Of a stretch of 29,937 nt of DNA, positions 9,183-21,497 are shown piece after piece; position 1 is the stretch's first letter, and every line of letters begins with the position of its first letter. The translations under genes were made by a program, and so were the position numbers. The notes below the pieces were generated by a model that was not told the DNA's origin, did not search any database, and saw only the letters and a list, made by a program, of their open reading frames with translations. The stretch is taken from NCBI GenBank assembly GCA_000320545.1, contig ADNK01000038.1, positions 1 through 29,937 on the forward strand, read 5' to 3'. The stretch comes from Bigelowiella natans CCMP2755. Lineage: Eukaryota > Cercozoa > Chlorarachniophyceae.

Positions 9183-11764
9183 ATGAACGGCATTCCTTAC
9201 ATCGATGAGCTCATCAAAGAGTACTATTGTGCTACAGTCCGTTTGTATATGGCTTCTCGTTTTCATCTCCTGCCGCTGCGCTTACGAGCAAGCTTCTGCG
9301 CAATATCTGACTTTTTTGAATCTTTTTGGTGTGCTAGGTATCTCTTGTTCCGCGGATATATGCAAACCTTCTCAGCATTCACAGCCGAACAGAGCCGCGA
9401 CATCACACGGGTGGCACGGGTGGAACCCATTGTCAAGATGATCTTCATGGTAGCTTCAGCTGAAATCGATGAGGATTGACGATACGAATTGAACATGGAT
9501 TGATATAAGAACAATTCCGAAAAGATGGTGATGAGGGTGATGAGTGTTGTGGTGGTCATAGCTGCAGGGCTGTGGTTGTTGTTGCTGCTGTTGCTGATAG
9601 TGATGATGACGATGTCTAGTTAAAGCAACCTTTTACCGATGAATACTCAATTCAACAGCATATTGGAGATCTGGATCTTCCTGCATTGAATCGTATGTGG
9701 AAGACGCTCGTCTCGCGCATCTTCTCGCAGATACCTGCCGCACACGACCGACACTCCAGACAGATGAGGGCATCATTGCTCAAGGTAGTGCATGATGCCT
9801 CGACGAAACTAACAACGCCAACATATTGAAACCCCCGCCTCCAACTAACGACATCTGTCTTGCTTTATATTAATCAATTCTCAGCTCTACTTAGTAACAG
9901 CAGTGAAGAAGGGCCAGAAGCGCGCGATTGATGAATTTTTCCGTCTGCACGCGAGCGAGCTTGCAGCCGCCTCGGGGGGTGACGACGAAGACCACTGGCG
10001 TGATTGGCTTGCTCTGCCGTACATCAGTAATCCGAGGGAGGACTCGCGGTTTGCTGCGTGCTTCGAGGATGATTGGGCTGCCCTTGTCGAGGTGTCTCTC
10101 AGAAATCTTCTCACAACCGCCTTTCAGGTATATGCCCGTTACCATATTAAAATATCATTTTTGGTGAAGGATCTCCTATATACATTATATATATATATAT
10201 ATATATATATGCATATATTGTAATATCTTCTCAGGAGGTCTCCTTACCACTGTTGCTGGCATTCAATCTCCAACGCCTGGAATCCCGTGCACGGCACATG
10301 GAAATGCGTGGCCTCAAAGCTCGCATCGACGCGCTAAATTTCAAGCTCTCCCTGTGCAAGACAGACGAAAGGGGGGCGGGGGATGCCAGAGCCAGTGCTC
10401 GTGCTCTTTCCAACGAGGGCAATCAGGACATCAAGAGCCTCGAAATGAAAGGGAAGCAGCATGACGAAAAGCAAGGGCAGAAACAAGGGGGGGGTGCTCC
10501 CATCGAGCAGGCCGGTAGAGGCAAAGAAGGAGGAAGAGGAGAAGGAGGAGGGGGTGTTTCTCCATTGGTAACGGAGGGAGGAGGAGGAGGAGAGGAGGGA
10601 TATAGAGACAAGATAAAACAGTCGAGAGTCGCACCACACTTCTTGCAGCTCTCAGTGATACCGATAGACGGGAAGCATAAGAAGCCTATTCGTAGCCTGA
10701 AGTTCTCCGGTGATGGCCGACGGCTGGCGATTGGCGGAACAGACGGAACGCTCAAAGTCTGGCAGCTCTCCAAGGATCTTCTTTCCTCGTCTCCCGTATC
10801 ATCGCGACTCAGCCCGTATGTGCTGTTTCAGCTTATTGCGTTTGTCGGCATGTTGCTCGTTGCATTGGCTTCCTCCTCACCCCCATCATCATCATCATCA
10901 TCATCCTCCCCATCATTATCCTTATTCGTATGTTGGTCACGAATTGCCATTGTTCCGAGAGTAATCTCTCAAAACGACACGCCTAACTTTCCCCCAGATA
11001 CCCTCCGAATGCGCGGCGCGCGTTACAGTTCAGCCACGTCGAGGCAGCGGGAAGCGAGAAAGCGTGCGAGCTGCAAGGGACCGTATTCTGCAGAAGCGCA
11101 ATTGGAGCTTTGGAATGGGTAATTATAGTAGTAGAAGAAGTATATATATATATATATATATATATATGTTAATTTTTTTTTTTTAAGAAAGAATCCTTTA
11201 CTCTTCCTCCTCATAACAGGACACTCAGACAGACGAGCTGCTTCTCTGCGGTTCACATGATAGCAAGGCACGTCACTTCACATGCCACATGAAAACAGTA
11301 GAAGAAGAAGATGAAGAAGAAGAAGAAAAAGAAGAAGAAAAAGAAGGAGAAGCAGGGGAGGAGACTATATAATATACAATCGGATTATGTCGTCGATCTG
11401 TCGTGCACGCACGCAGCTGTGTCTAGAACTTCAACTTCGCGTCAAACAATCCATTACATTCATCCATCAATCTTCCATCAATAGATCATCACCAAACTAC
11501 CTTAGATTCAGCTCTGGTCGGCCAGTCAACGCCGCGTACTCCGCACCACCACAGTCTCGCGTGATCCCGCGGGACGTGTCGTAGCTCTAGCATGCAGCCC
11601 GAAACGGCCCTTGTTTGTAGTCGCTCTCAATCATGGCGGTGATGCAACGAGGTACTTGTCACTTTTCCAGTAAGAGTCATTGTACTCGATAGTTGCTTGG
11701 TTTTTTTTGAGATAGTTTTCGTGACGCTTTCAGAGCGCAGAGACCGAGAGAGAGGGGGAGAGAC

Positions 11765-11809
<45 letters not shown>

Positions 11810-12420
11810 TCCGTGTGGATTTCCATGTGACCGCCTTTCAATGAGCTATTCACCTACCCACCTTCGGTTTTGCAAATGATGATGATGATCATGATCATGA
11901 TAGTGACTATGACGCATGTGATTTTGGGTAGTGGTGTTGCATATGACAAGCACGCCTAACACCACAACTCCGCCTAAACACTGTTTCGTTTTAGTGTGCC
12001 CAGTTCTCCGCCTTTATCATCACCGCCATCCTCGTCATCGTCATCTTTGGACGGTACCGGTGGAATGCTGGTCGCGGTAAATCTCAAGACAGGCCGACAC
12101 GTGCAAAGCTTTCGAACAGATTCTCGATCTTCGTCGTCGTCCTCCTCCTCTTCTTCATCATCGTCGTCATCATCGACGCAGATCCACTCGTGCGTTTTCA
12201 ACCACAACGGCAACATGATCCTGGCGGGGGGTTCGGATGGCGTTGTGAGGATATTCGAGACTGCGAGCGACAAACCAATCATGTAGTGTGCAGTGCTGCT
12301 GCTGCTGCTGTTAGCGATGATGATGATGATGATGATGATGATGCGGAGACACGTATGATATCTTGGAGCATAGCAGTCCTTGTGGTAGATCTAAGTGTTA
12401 CATCCGACTGAATCTGCATA

Positions 12421-12472
<52 letters not shown>

Positions 12473-13629
12473 CTCCCTCTCACACACACACACACACACC
12501 GTTATATAACTGAGCAATGTCCTTCTCCTCCTCCTCCCCCTTTCTTCCGTAGGTCATGGCCGGCGCTGGCAGAAGGTGCTCGGCAACTGTCATGTGTACG
12601 CTTCAGCGTCAACGAGACGACGGTGCTTACAGCGAGTGCGGGGAGCGGTGTGATCGACGAGTGGAGCTTGCATAAATTAGGCAAGCCCGTTCGGAGCTAT
12701 CTAGCACCGGATATCGCGTCATCATCGGCGGACCAATCAGGACAGCGATGGTAACAGTGATCACAGCTAGTCAACACAACAATCAATGCTTCTCATTCAT
12801 ATGCTCCGCCGACCCGACGTTTTGCAATAATTCAGCTGCGTGAGGAATTTAATCCAAACCCGCGCTTCTACCCTCTCCCTCGTCCTCTTTCTCCTCCTCA
12901 TTTCTTCCTAGGTATGAAATCGCACTGGACAGCGAAGGCCACCACTTCATCTCGACAAGTGGTGCCCCTCTCCGCTGCACACCCCCACCCCCTTTCACGT
13001 CTTCCTCGTCATCGTCGTCGTTGCGTACGCGTGGCAATAGTAACCGCCTCACTCAAAAGCACCCCGGTCTCTCAAGTTCTTTCTCACTTTACCGACGAAA
13101 GCTGACACACGGGCCTCAGGGACCCCCCCCTCCCTCCCCTGCAATGAGTTTGCTCGCCTCCGAACCCCCCTCCAAAGGCGGCATCACTGCCGATAACAAC
13201 AAAAGCCATGTCGGTGCTAGCACATCTAAGCAGACACAGGAGCAATCGTTGTCGAAAGCTGCACCCTCCACCAGCGACAATAACATGGCTGCTATGGGAG
13301 CTCATGGTGGTGGTGGTGGTGGTGAGACCAAGCAGGGCAGGATGGGAAGTAGCAGGATCGTTGAGCAAGCACTCGATGAGGATGCTACTGGTGGAAGCTA
13401 CCGTGACCATAACAACAACAACCATAGCGTAGTAGCAAGAGGGCGAGCCTGTGCACAAGTCTTCAATGTAGGACAGCGCGAGCCAGTTCAGCAACTGCCG
13501 CACGGGAATGCGCGTGCAGTCACCGCGGTGGACTGGCACCCAACTCTTGACATCGTAGCAAGTGCTGGGGACGATGGCTCGGTCCGCCTTAGTACCCTGC
13601 TACTGGTCGTTCATCGCGATGCTATATAG
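9183..13629 (+). CDS. WDR91: WD repeat-containing protein 91 homologue (endosomal maturation factor)
   Basis: Exons: 9183-9220, 9338-9449, 9659-9784, 9885-10127, 10235-10815, 10998-11118, 11220-11267, 11506-11651, 11995-12282, 12553-12750, 12912-13629. They sum to 2619 nt, an 872-residue protein ending at TAG. The N-terminus has the LisH-like DELIKEYLLFRGYMQTF, then YLVTAVKKGQKRAIDEFF and DWLALPYISNP, as in animal WDR91. A predicted coiled-coil (about residues 175-200) and a Gly/Glu-rich linker follow, then WD40 blades: SLKFSGDGRRLAIGGTDGTL, CVFNHNGNMILAGGSDGV, CVRFSVNETTVLTASAG and AVDWHPTLDIVASAGDDGSV. In animals WDR91 binds Rab7 and, with WDR81, lowers endosomal PtdIns3P by restraining the Beclin1-VPS34 complex, driving early-to-late endosome conversion. 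It is longer than the animal protein (about 750 aa) because of Ser- and Gly-rich inserts between blades. Intron 11268-11505 appears to be GC-AG. Confidence 0.94.
10181..10211. repeat. (TA)n microsatellite
   Basis: TA run in WDR91 intron 4; another lies at 11138-11167 in intron 6. Confidence 0.92.
11302..11352. repeat. (GAA)n tract
   Basis: Purine-rich GAA/GAT array just after the proposed GC donor of WDR91 intron 7. Confidence 0.88.
11745..11807. repeat. (GA)n microsatellite
   Basis: GA array in WDR91 intron 8. Confidence 0.93.
11995..12282 (+). other. Microsatellite-coded serine tracts inside the WDR91 propeller
   Basis: Exon 9 of WDR91 begins with a Ser/Pro tract coded by TCA/TCG/CCG triplets and holds a second tract of about 16 serines (12125-12174) coded by TCG/TCC/TCA repeats. 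The tracts fall in loops between the conserved strands (GMLVAVNLKTG before, IHSCVFNHNG after), so they are in-frame expansions that the propeller tolerates. Both flanks match WDR91. Confidence 0.8.
12300..12499. repeat. Microsatellite cluster in WDR91 intron 9
   Basis: GCT units at 12295-12312, TGA units at 12316-12343, a CT array at 12421-12480 and CA at 12481-12499 together fill most of the intron. Confidence 0.92.
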
Positions 13630-14760
13630 TGAGAGAGAGAAGGGGGGAGAGGGGGGGAGGTAATGGAGAAACTAGGCGAGTGATCATCGAGTTTCTAGAA
13701 TTAGTCTACATCCTACTTGAAGTTGTCAAAGTAGAAATTGCGGAGGTTACAAGCAGTTCATAGCGTGTGTATCCGCAGCTGTAGCGTGCAATCGGTGTGC
13801 TACGCAGTCTAGCAGTGCATGCTAAAATCCAGAGCGATTTTTATTACTACGTACATTACTGTGTCTGCCAGTATCCAAGTCAGCACATGCAGCACACTGC
13901 TACTACAACTAAAGCGACAGCAGAATTAATAAACAATTAAAGCGCATGTAGTGATGCAGGCGAGCAATCTAGCTATGTAGCTACAGCTTATAGCCAAGTT
14001 ATAATGACATTGACACACATGACTAGATAAGCAAATAAAGTATTGTGCTCCTGATTATCATCATTTTTATTCAATGCGCATGTATATGGCGATCATTATC
14101 CCGATGTAGCTCCTACAGTGTTGTAATGCGTATAGTCTCAGCACACACATGTTGGAATCTGGCGATATCCCTTAAGTTCGATGAAACAAGCAATAACAAG
14201 AAACAAACAGACACTGCAAGCTCGGTGCTGTTTAATCAGAAATGTGATATGGACCGCAGTTTTATAGGGCATCACCCGTTCAAAAATTTGGACAGGAGAA
14301 ACGAATCAAGGACAGCCTGCCGAAAGTACGACAGCCATTCCGAAAGGCAGCCGTCGTGTTGTTTTACGATGAAATCCCAGTCTCAGGAGACAGACCTTCG
14401 GACACCTTCGGACGCGTCGGACAGACTCATCATCTCCATTTGGATTTCCTAGGAAATCCTGAAATCTCGATAAATCCTATGTCGTTGGCGAAAAACATTT
14501 AGTGTTTTCTTCTTTTTTTCTTCGAAGCCGGCCTCCGTCACAGCTGGGAGTGCACCGTACAATCGTTTAAAAATCGCAGCGTCTTTCTTGTATGTCGCAC
14601 CCTAGAAATACATGCCGTTCGTTGCCAAAAACGATTTCACTCCAAGACGGTCTTATCCGGGGGTCTTCTTTCGGCCCACCTCCTCGCCCGGCCCTGTGCC
14701 TCATAACAAATAGTCACTGGCGTGATTTACGGAGAATAAGGCGCTCGAGGTGCAAAGTAG
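13630..14760. other. Intergenic region between WDR91 and RINT1
   Basis: After the WDR91 stop comes a GA/G-rich stretch (13630-13665), then 13740-14040 with the short-palindrome composition seen after the other plus-strand genes (many GCATG, CTAGC and AGCTA words). An uninterrupted reading frame at 14045-14452 starts with a non-ATG codon and has no motif. Near 14395-14415 is a short direct repeat of CCTTCGGAC, and at 14444-14457 the palindrome ATTTCCTAGGAAAT. The last 300 bp probably hold the RINT1 promoter; no element is clear. Confidence 0.5.
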
Positions 14761-14862
14761 ATGGCTTCTGCCCACGATCCTTTTAATGGTAGCTTCAGGA
14801 AGACCTACTGTTTGTACATGTTTATGTGGTGTTGAGGACGATGCTGACGATGACGATGATGA

Positions 14863-14903
<41 letters not shown>

Positions 14904-17900
14904 AATAAGGAATGCTCTGCTGCAAGAAGAAAACATTATGGTCGATGAACATAAAGGAAATATAGAAATTGTGGGAAAGGCAATTATAGTCCACCCAAGT
15001 CAAGGACACATGTCGTGAGTGTAATCTTTCTCAGTGGAGGCAATCGACGATGCCATGGAGAAAATGGAGAAGGAGATCGTGGATTTAGAGGTACAGAAAC
15101 GAAGGAACATTCCAATTTTGATAGTTTGCTATCATCGCAGGCTGCTGCTTCTGAGCTAACCTTCTTCAACTTACATTGCAGGCAATAAGGAAGTCAAAAG
15201 CAAAGGCAACTGCGCAAATGGCGAAGAAGATTCAGGTCTAGAACGCTAAATACACAAGGAGTTACAGCAGAGAATACGCGTGTCCTTGACATTCTATGCA
15301 CTCAGATGTTACAATCTCGCTTCTTGGCACTCTCTGCGGAGGCTAAGCGCGAATATGAACAGGCAGAAGTAGAGAGGAAAAAGGTGGTGACACGCAGAAA
15401 GAAGAGACATGCGGTCCTAAAGAAGAAGGAGTGGAGTCACTGACACGATAACACACGCCTGGCAACAGCAGTTGTCGCTCATCGTAATCATCCTCATCCC
15501 CTCCTCATACTTGTGTGACATCCAGAATCGCAAATCAGATGGAGAGGATGAAGATAATATTGATGTGAGACTGGAAAGGATCGTTCGGGAAGTCATACCA
15601 AGCCTTCGAGAAGCCATAGGTGAGAAAGGCAGGTATAAGAACGACGGCGGCAGCAAGGGAGACGACGATGCCGTTGCTTCTGCGACCAAGAATCTTCCTA
15701 TTTCTCGCTTTCTGCAAGTTGCAGATGCGGCTTGTATAGCGCACAGCAGGGTCAATGCGGCGGATCTGGCCTCGCCCCGACAGAGGCAGATCTATTCTAT
15801 GTTCAAAACGTGGTTGAAGGAGGAGGTACTTGGCACGGGAGGAACACTGCAGGCAACATTTGAGAAAAGCTTCCAAGACTCCCTGGGCCTCATCAAGTGG
15901 TCTCAGTCTGGTACTTCAATGATTGAGGAAGACTGTATTCTTCGTCTGTATCTCCAACTTTACACCATTATTGCCATCCCCCCCTCCCCTCCCCCCCTCT
16001 CCATTGCTATCCTCAGATTTCAAAAAGTCGCTCGATCATCACGAGATCCCAAGCAAGCACATTGTGGATTTCTCCTCTTTGCTGGATGCTCTCGTCACGT
16101 GTGCAGTTCTTGCTCGCTTGTACCTCCCGGGAAATACTGAACTGAAGGGGAAGGAGGAGAAGAGGGGAGGAGGAGAAGGAGGGATTTTAGATATACCTGG
16201 CGACATTCTTGCAGCGCCTATCATATCAAGATTCAAATTCCACTTCCTTGGCACGAGAGAGACAGCGCGGATGGATAAACCCGAATGGGCTGTAAACTGG
16301 GTGAGAAATAGCAATATAGTAGCAAGTTGTTGTTGTTGTTGTCGTTGTTGCTGCAAGTTTGGTTCGATGAGTAGGACCAGCAGTAGTAGTTATCGTCGCT
16401 TCTATCATCATCGTGCAAAGAAGTAAAGAAAGAAGGGAGGAGAAAACACAGAGGATTGATATTTAAATGCCGAAGTCTCGTGCAAGAGAGACGATCAGGA
16501 AATAATGACGTGGCTCCTTCTTCTCGTATTCACTCATTCCTCCGCTGCTTTGCTGTCCTCGCTCCTTCCCACCCCCTGACCCCTTCTCATTATCTCTAAT
16601 CAGGCTATTCTCACGCTAGAACAGCATCTCCACTTCACCCGGCAGAGAGGCGACACCGCCATCCTACGAGCGATCAAGCGTGCTCAAGCGCATCATAGTA
16701 ATCGGCGTCGTCCAGAGTTTGGGGCTGGAAAAGGAAGGCTTGCCTCATTGTCTACGCTCTCCCTTTCCGCGCGCATTACTGCGCGATTCATACAGTTCGT
16801 GGTAGCTGAAAAGCTCTTGAAGGATCTGAGGGCCGCGGGGGAGGAAAACCCCTCTCTCTTTCGGCATATCCTCGACCACATCTTCGTCTTGGACTCGAAG
16901 TTGCGCCGACAAATTTTGAGAAAGAACGAAGCGGATATCGTCATAAGAGAAGCGCTTTGGGATCTGCTTATTGGCGGTGGTGGTGAGGATGGTGGGGAGA
17001 GCGATGAGGCCAAAGGAACGCAAGGAGGAAGAGGAGGGAGAGGGGGGGAGAGGGGGAAGGACATTCTCTCCATGTGGCTGAGCGTTGAGAAGAAATTTGC
17101 TAATGAGGAATTGGAGGTGAGAAACTTCACTCACTACATCACACGACTGCTGCTTCTCCCTCAACTTCGATCTGGGAAGCAACCTCGAATTTACCGCAAT
17201 AGATCACACGCGAATAAAAACTTCTGAATTGTGGGGAGCAAAAGGGGACGGGGAGGGGGGGGGGGAGTGGCACAGCTGATATTCTTCTCCCTATCCCCAT
17301 CATCAGACTATTCGATCGACCGAGCGGCCCTGGAAGGTGGCCGAATTCAAAGGTACCTGAGCATCTTTTGTGATGACGAGAAGACCATGCAGACTGCCCA
17401 GACTCCTCTCAACTCTTCTTGCCTTTTTGCTTTTTGCAGATTCAAAGGGGAGGAGCGATTGCATGGTGATGCTAGTGACGTTGGTCGAGGAGTTTCAAAG
17501 AAGGTTCCACCGCATCCCTTCGCTCCTTCACCGTTTCAGCTTTTCGGAGGAATTGGAGCGTCCTCTTGTGGGCCTCATCGTAGCGTTCTCTCGAGATTCC
17601 CTGCGAGGTCATCATCACAGGGGGGAGGGGAAGGGGGGGGGGGGGGGAGACCGTTTCGCGGAGGGAGTGATGAAGGAGAGCAATATGAGGAAGAAGAAGA
17701 GGATGATGATGATATGGAGACAGCGTACAAATACGATATGTACCATCCTTTCTCCATCATTGACCCCTTCGGCAGCCTCATATGCTCATAGTGTAGGCCC
17801 ATTCGTGCTGTCGGCGGCATGTTATATTGTAATTCTTCGGTCAGGCCTACTAAAGCGTGCCGAAAAGGCGTCGATGATGAAGATGGGCAGTCACGGAGAA

Positions 17901-18438
17901 GGAAGAGGAGGGGCTAGTGATGCTTGGGCGGATCTAGCAGCGTAATAAAGAAGCAAAGAAAGAGCAACATCAACCGCCACTTTTAACAACAACAACAACA
18001 ACAGCAACAATAGCAACAACAGCAACAATAGCAACAACTCATAGAGAAGAATGGAACACAAGGACAACGACAACGACAACGACGACGACAACGACAAACA
18101 CGCAAAGGTGTCAATATTGTAATCAGTTCCATTTCTCTTCGTCTATCTCGCAGGTACGTGGTCTCCCTGCAGTTTCTCGAAACGAAGCTTCAGTTCTGGA
18201 GCGGGAGCAGCACGTATCTAAAGCTGGCTAATTTGATGGAAGAGAAGAAGAAAAATACAAAGCAGACGATGACAACGACCTCTCCTTCTAAAACGAGCAA
18301 TGCAATCGCGAACAACCAGGAGGATAGTAAGGATCTTCCATCAACGTCAGTTTTGAGACAATAAAAAGCGGAAAGATTGTAGTTCCGTCAGCGCGTCGTT
18401 TATCATAGATCACCATCAACATCATCATCTTCATTGCT

Positions 18439-18470
<32 letters not shown>

Positions 18471-19598
18471 ATCATTCACCAGGGGCAGTGATAGCAGTAG
18501 TAGAGGGTTTTGGGAACCGGAAGAGGAGAAAGTGGCCGTGGCGCTCCGTGAGGGACTGAAGGGCCTTTCTGAGCTCATGACGATATGCGTTGTGCGTGAT
18601 CTCGGAAAGTGGAGGGTAATATGATTACTTCACCCCAAAACATCTAGACATATGCGACGTATCCACAATTCGGTGTGCCCCCCTCCTCATCCCCTCCATC
18701 CATAATATCACGTCCCGCGCCTCTTGGTATTGAATAGGAGTGCGGTCATGGGGAGGGCCCTGACAAGACTGTGCTGTCGCACCCTTCCTTCTTCCTCGCA
18801 GTAAGGAGATTATTAGTATATTGAGGACAGTTACATCATTCCGATTGCGAACAAATACAACAGCAACACCAGCAACTGTTACTGCCACTGTGCGCTATCC
18901 CCGGCACCGCCTGATCATTCATCTTCAACCTGTGCAGGTGGAGTCGTTGAGGTCCCGTTCAGTTGTCGTGAAACACCACCTGATAGGACACCGTCTTTGG
19001 GATTCTTGTCTGTCGTACGTCGTGCTACAGCTGGATGAGTTCTTCGTTAAATATGCGGTAGTATGTTCGGGTTTGATTGTTGTCAGTCAGCGAATACACC
19101 TTTTATGATTTTGTGCTGTGACGCGGCTGAGGACATAGACAATTGCGGTTTCCCCATGCATCCACACATCGTGACGCACACCACCATAGACGACGATGAC
19201 GTGTCCTATCAATCACTGAAGATCAACGATGTACGATGTGATGATGTTTCCACTTCCTACACGTGCAGGTGCAGGCCAACTTCAGTGCCAAGGGACTAGA
19301 GAGATTCGAAGCTGAAACGCGTGCTGTGGTAGCTGCGCTCGCAGGTACTATCGGCGACGAGGCAGCTGCCGCATTGGACGCGTCGTTTAAGAAACCGAAC
19401 CAAACCACCCTGCCGAGGACGTTCTCCGCACTCGAGCTCTGGAAGCTCCCAAGGCAAGAAGTCATCAAGATGCGTTCCCAGCTTCACGACTCGGGCATGA
19501 GTGCAGACCAGAGGCGACTGGTGCTCCGAACTGCAACATTCGCTCTCTCACAGGGGCTGAGGCCTGGCGATTTCCAAGAAACGCCTGGAACGTCGTAG
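14761..19598 (+). CDS. RINT1: RINT1/Tip20/MAG2 homologue, Dsl1/NRZ vesicle-tethering subunit
   Basis: Exons: 14761-14788, 15035-15090, 15182-15235, 15306-15383, 15526-15910, 16017-16300, 16604-17116, 17307-17352, 17440-about 17600 (end unsettled), 18154-18345, 18483-18615, 18938-19057, 19269-19598. Apart from the open end of exon 9, phases agree. The protein is about 790-800 aa, like human RINT1 (792). The N-terminus is coiled-coil (EAIDDAMEKMEKEIVDLE). The RINT1/Tip20 signature is clear: ISRFKFHFLGTRETARMDKPEW, FRHILDHIFVLDSKLR, MWLSVEKKFANEELE, LETKLQFWSGSSTYLKL and, at the C-terminus, LELWKLPRQEVIKMRSQL. Such proteins join ZW10 and NAG/Sec39 in the ER tether that captures COPI vesicles returning from the Golgi. 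The start ATG at 14761 gives MASAHDPFN and splices in phase to exon 2. A missing small exon between 17600 and 18153 is possible. Confidence 0.91.
14860..14902. repeat. (GAT)n microsatellite
   Basis: GAT array in RINT1 intron 1. Confidence 0.92.
17984..18098. repeat. (AAC)n and (GAC)n arrays
   Basis: AAC units with AGC and TAG interruptions, then GACAAC units, in the RINT1 intron before exon 18154. Confidence 0.9.
18421..18471. repeat. (ATC)n microsatellite
   Basis: ATC/TCA array in the 137-nt RINT1 intron 18346-18482, close to the acceptor. Confidence 0.92.
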
Positions 19599-20463
19599 TA
19601 GCAGGGATTGAGGATGGCAAAATCAAGTCAAAAGGCTGTGCTGTGATACGTATCATATGAAGACAGAAAAGTCTGCGAGCAGCCAGAATGGTCAAACCCA
19701 TTTTACATCTCTTATATCAATTAAGTGTACATATTTTATATAAAAATTCATTTATTTATTTATACGAATGTGCGCGCGCGTGTGTCCAGCATTGCACATG
19801 CTAGCATGTATACGTATAGCCGTGCGCTGCATGCATGGAGAACATACCGATACCGCTGCATACATTAAAACGTACATAGCATAAACTGCATAGTGCAGCC
19901 GTATATACAGCGTGGGTCGCGTATATAGCGTACGGCTATGCATATGCACACTAGTACACATATATTGCTGTAGCCGCCGCTCTGCACAGCTACATAAGGA
20001 TGACTATTGAAAATATGTAATCATTTCATTACATCCGTATCATATTCTGCAAGCAGCAGGTTGGATTCGAATGTCCACGCTGCAGTGCATAGCTCGATAA
20101 TGCTGCTCGCGTATTGTAGTCAGTCCTGTTCAACTTTGTACATGCATGCGTCCTTAAACGTCTTCGACTCTACTCCCACTGTCAAATAGGGTAGCTAGCC
20201 ACTCGGTGCCTCAGCCTTCCAACTCGGCTATTTTTCCATTGTAGTTCCTTCTGACAAGCTCAATTGCGAGCGCATAATTCTTCGCTACCTTATCCACATT
20301 CTCCCGACTCTCCTCATACCTGATTTTTCGAAACGCATCGATCCTCACAGTGATAGGACGAGGAGCAAAAGTACTATGTAACTACTGCCATTTGACCGAT
20401 CATCAAAAGGGGGGGCGATATTAAGAAGGATTATGAGTCATTTATCGACATCTAATCAATTCC
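19599..20463. other. Convergent intergenic region, RINT1 3' flank
   Basis: RINT1 (plus) and the coiled-coil gene (minus) converge here. The stretch 19740-20180 is an alternating purine-pyrimidine, short-palindrome-rich sequence (GTGCGCGCGCGTGTG, CATGCTAGCATG, CTGCATGCATGG, GTACATA words). From 20180 to 20463 the composition returns to normal. No ORF with a motif was found. Confidence 0.55.
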
Positions 20464-21497
20464 CTACAGTTTCTCCATTTCCTTCAGCTTCTCAAATATC
20501 CTGGCCAATGAGGAACAAAACCATCCAGTATTAGTGCTGAAGATAGAGAAGGAGGAGTAGAAGAAGAAAGGGGAGGCAATCTGGCAAGTAGGCGTTCGGA
20601 TAATACCGTTTTTGTGCCTCAACGCACATTTTCAGCTCCATTTCACGTTCTCCGGCAATTTCTAAGATCCTACGATTAGTACCAAGACACCATATCAACT
20701 AGTCAGTCGTCGTTCTCCCTTTTCGGAGATATATCATCTTTTCACACTCATGTAGGTATAACTTTCGATCCATTTCCATCCGAATCTCAATTTTCCTCCG
20801 CTCCAGTTCCGCACGCTCCACGACCCCATATTTATGCTGCGACTCCCCTGCCGTCTCTGCCTTGTCCGCCGTCGTGTGCAGCTCACTTCTCGGTTCATAC
20901 CTCTCAACTCTAGGTTCGACAACTTTTCCTGAAGGTATGGCGAGATGAGCATGCAGTAAGACTACTTAAGTCTACGAAGAAGCAGACGAATGAGGGTTTC
21001 AATTTACCAGTTTTGACGGCATTCTTCGTCCTTCCTTCGGCATCTAAGGGCTGTGCGATGTTTTCTGTACGCTCCGTAGCATCGTCGATATGATCAATCG
21101 AAATTTCCTGCCTCAGTCTCTCCATCACTCTGCGCGCCTGTGTGTAGTGATTGTGGGTATTTCTGCGCTTTTCTAGAGTGGAACTTCATTCATCATCGAC
21201 ACCTGTATATTTATACTATTCGACAGCTCTTCTTCATGATGCGGTGGATCTTCAACGGAGCTGTGATTTTTGCCATTGTCTCCTCCTCCTCCTCCTTTCT
21301 CCCTCGACTCAGTCTTCCTTTCATTTGTTGACCTGCTGCCTCCTTTCTCGACTACCTGATTTTGCTGCTGCTGCCGCTGCCGATCGCCATGGTTTAGATT
21401 TTGGGTTGCTTTAAGCCTGGAGATTCTTCTTCTATTATTAGCAAGTTGTAACTTTGTTTTCTTGGACACAGTCGTGGATGGGAGTCGTACAACCAAT
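20464..21497 (-). CDS. Unidentified coiled-coil protein, 3' exons
   Basis: Exons, high to low: 21497-21203, 21137-21008, 20928-20763, 20669-20607, 20500-20464, ending at TAG. Phases agree at every junction. The translation is charged and heptad-like: RRVMERLRQEISIDHIDDAT, then EPRSELHTTADKAETAGES, RAELERRKIEIRMEMDRK, then EREMELKMCVEAQKR and IFEKLKEMEKL. The upstream exon is Lys/Arg/Gln rich with a Gly run. I do not recognise the family; the ending recalls the coiled-coil tails that follow DNA-binding domains in many protist and plant regulators, but that is only an impression. The donor of exon 20928-20763 (AAA|GTTATA) is weak. The 5' part is not resolved and may extend into 21500-22340. An in-frame stop just upstream of 21497 means another exon must precede it. 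Confidence 0.55.

Noticed and set aside
10253-11122. Treating the WDR91 middle ORF as an SEC12-like or stand-alone WD40 gene
   Set aside because: The flanking exons match WDR91 from LisH-like N-terminus to last blade, and the full exon chain keeps frame.
14045-14452. Plus-strand ORF of 135 codons between WDR91 and RINT1
   Set aside because: Starts at a non-ATG codon, no motif, and composition like the surrounding spacer.
17600-17945. Continuation of RINT1 exon 9 to the end of its open frame
   Set aside because: The extra residues are Gly, Lys and Met runs from G and GAT repeats and do not match the family; the exon probably ends earlier.
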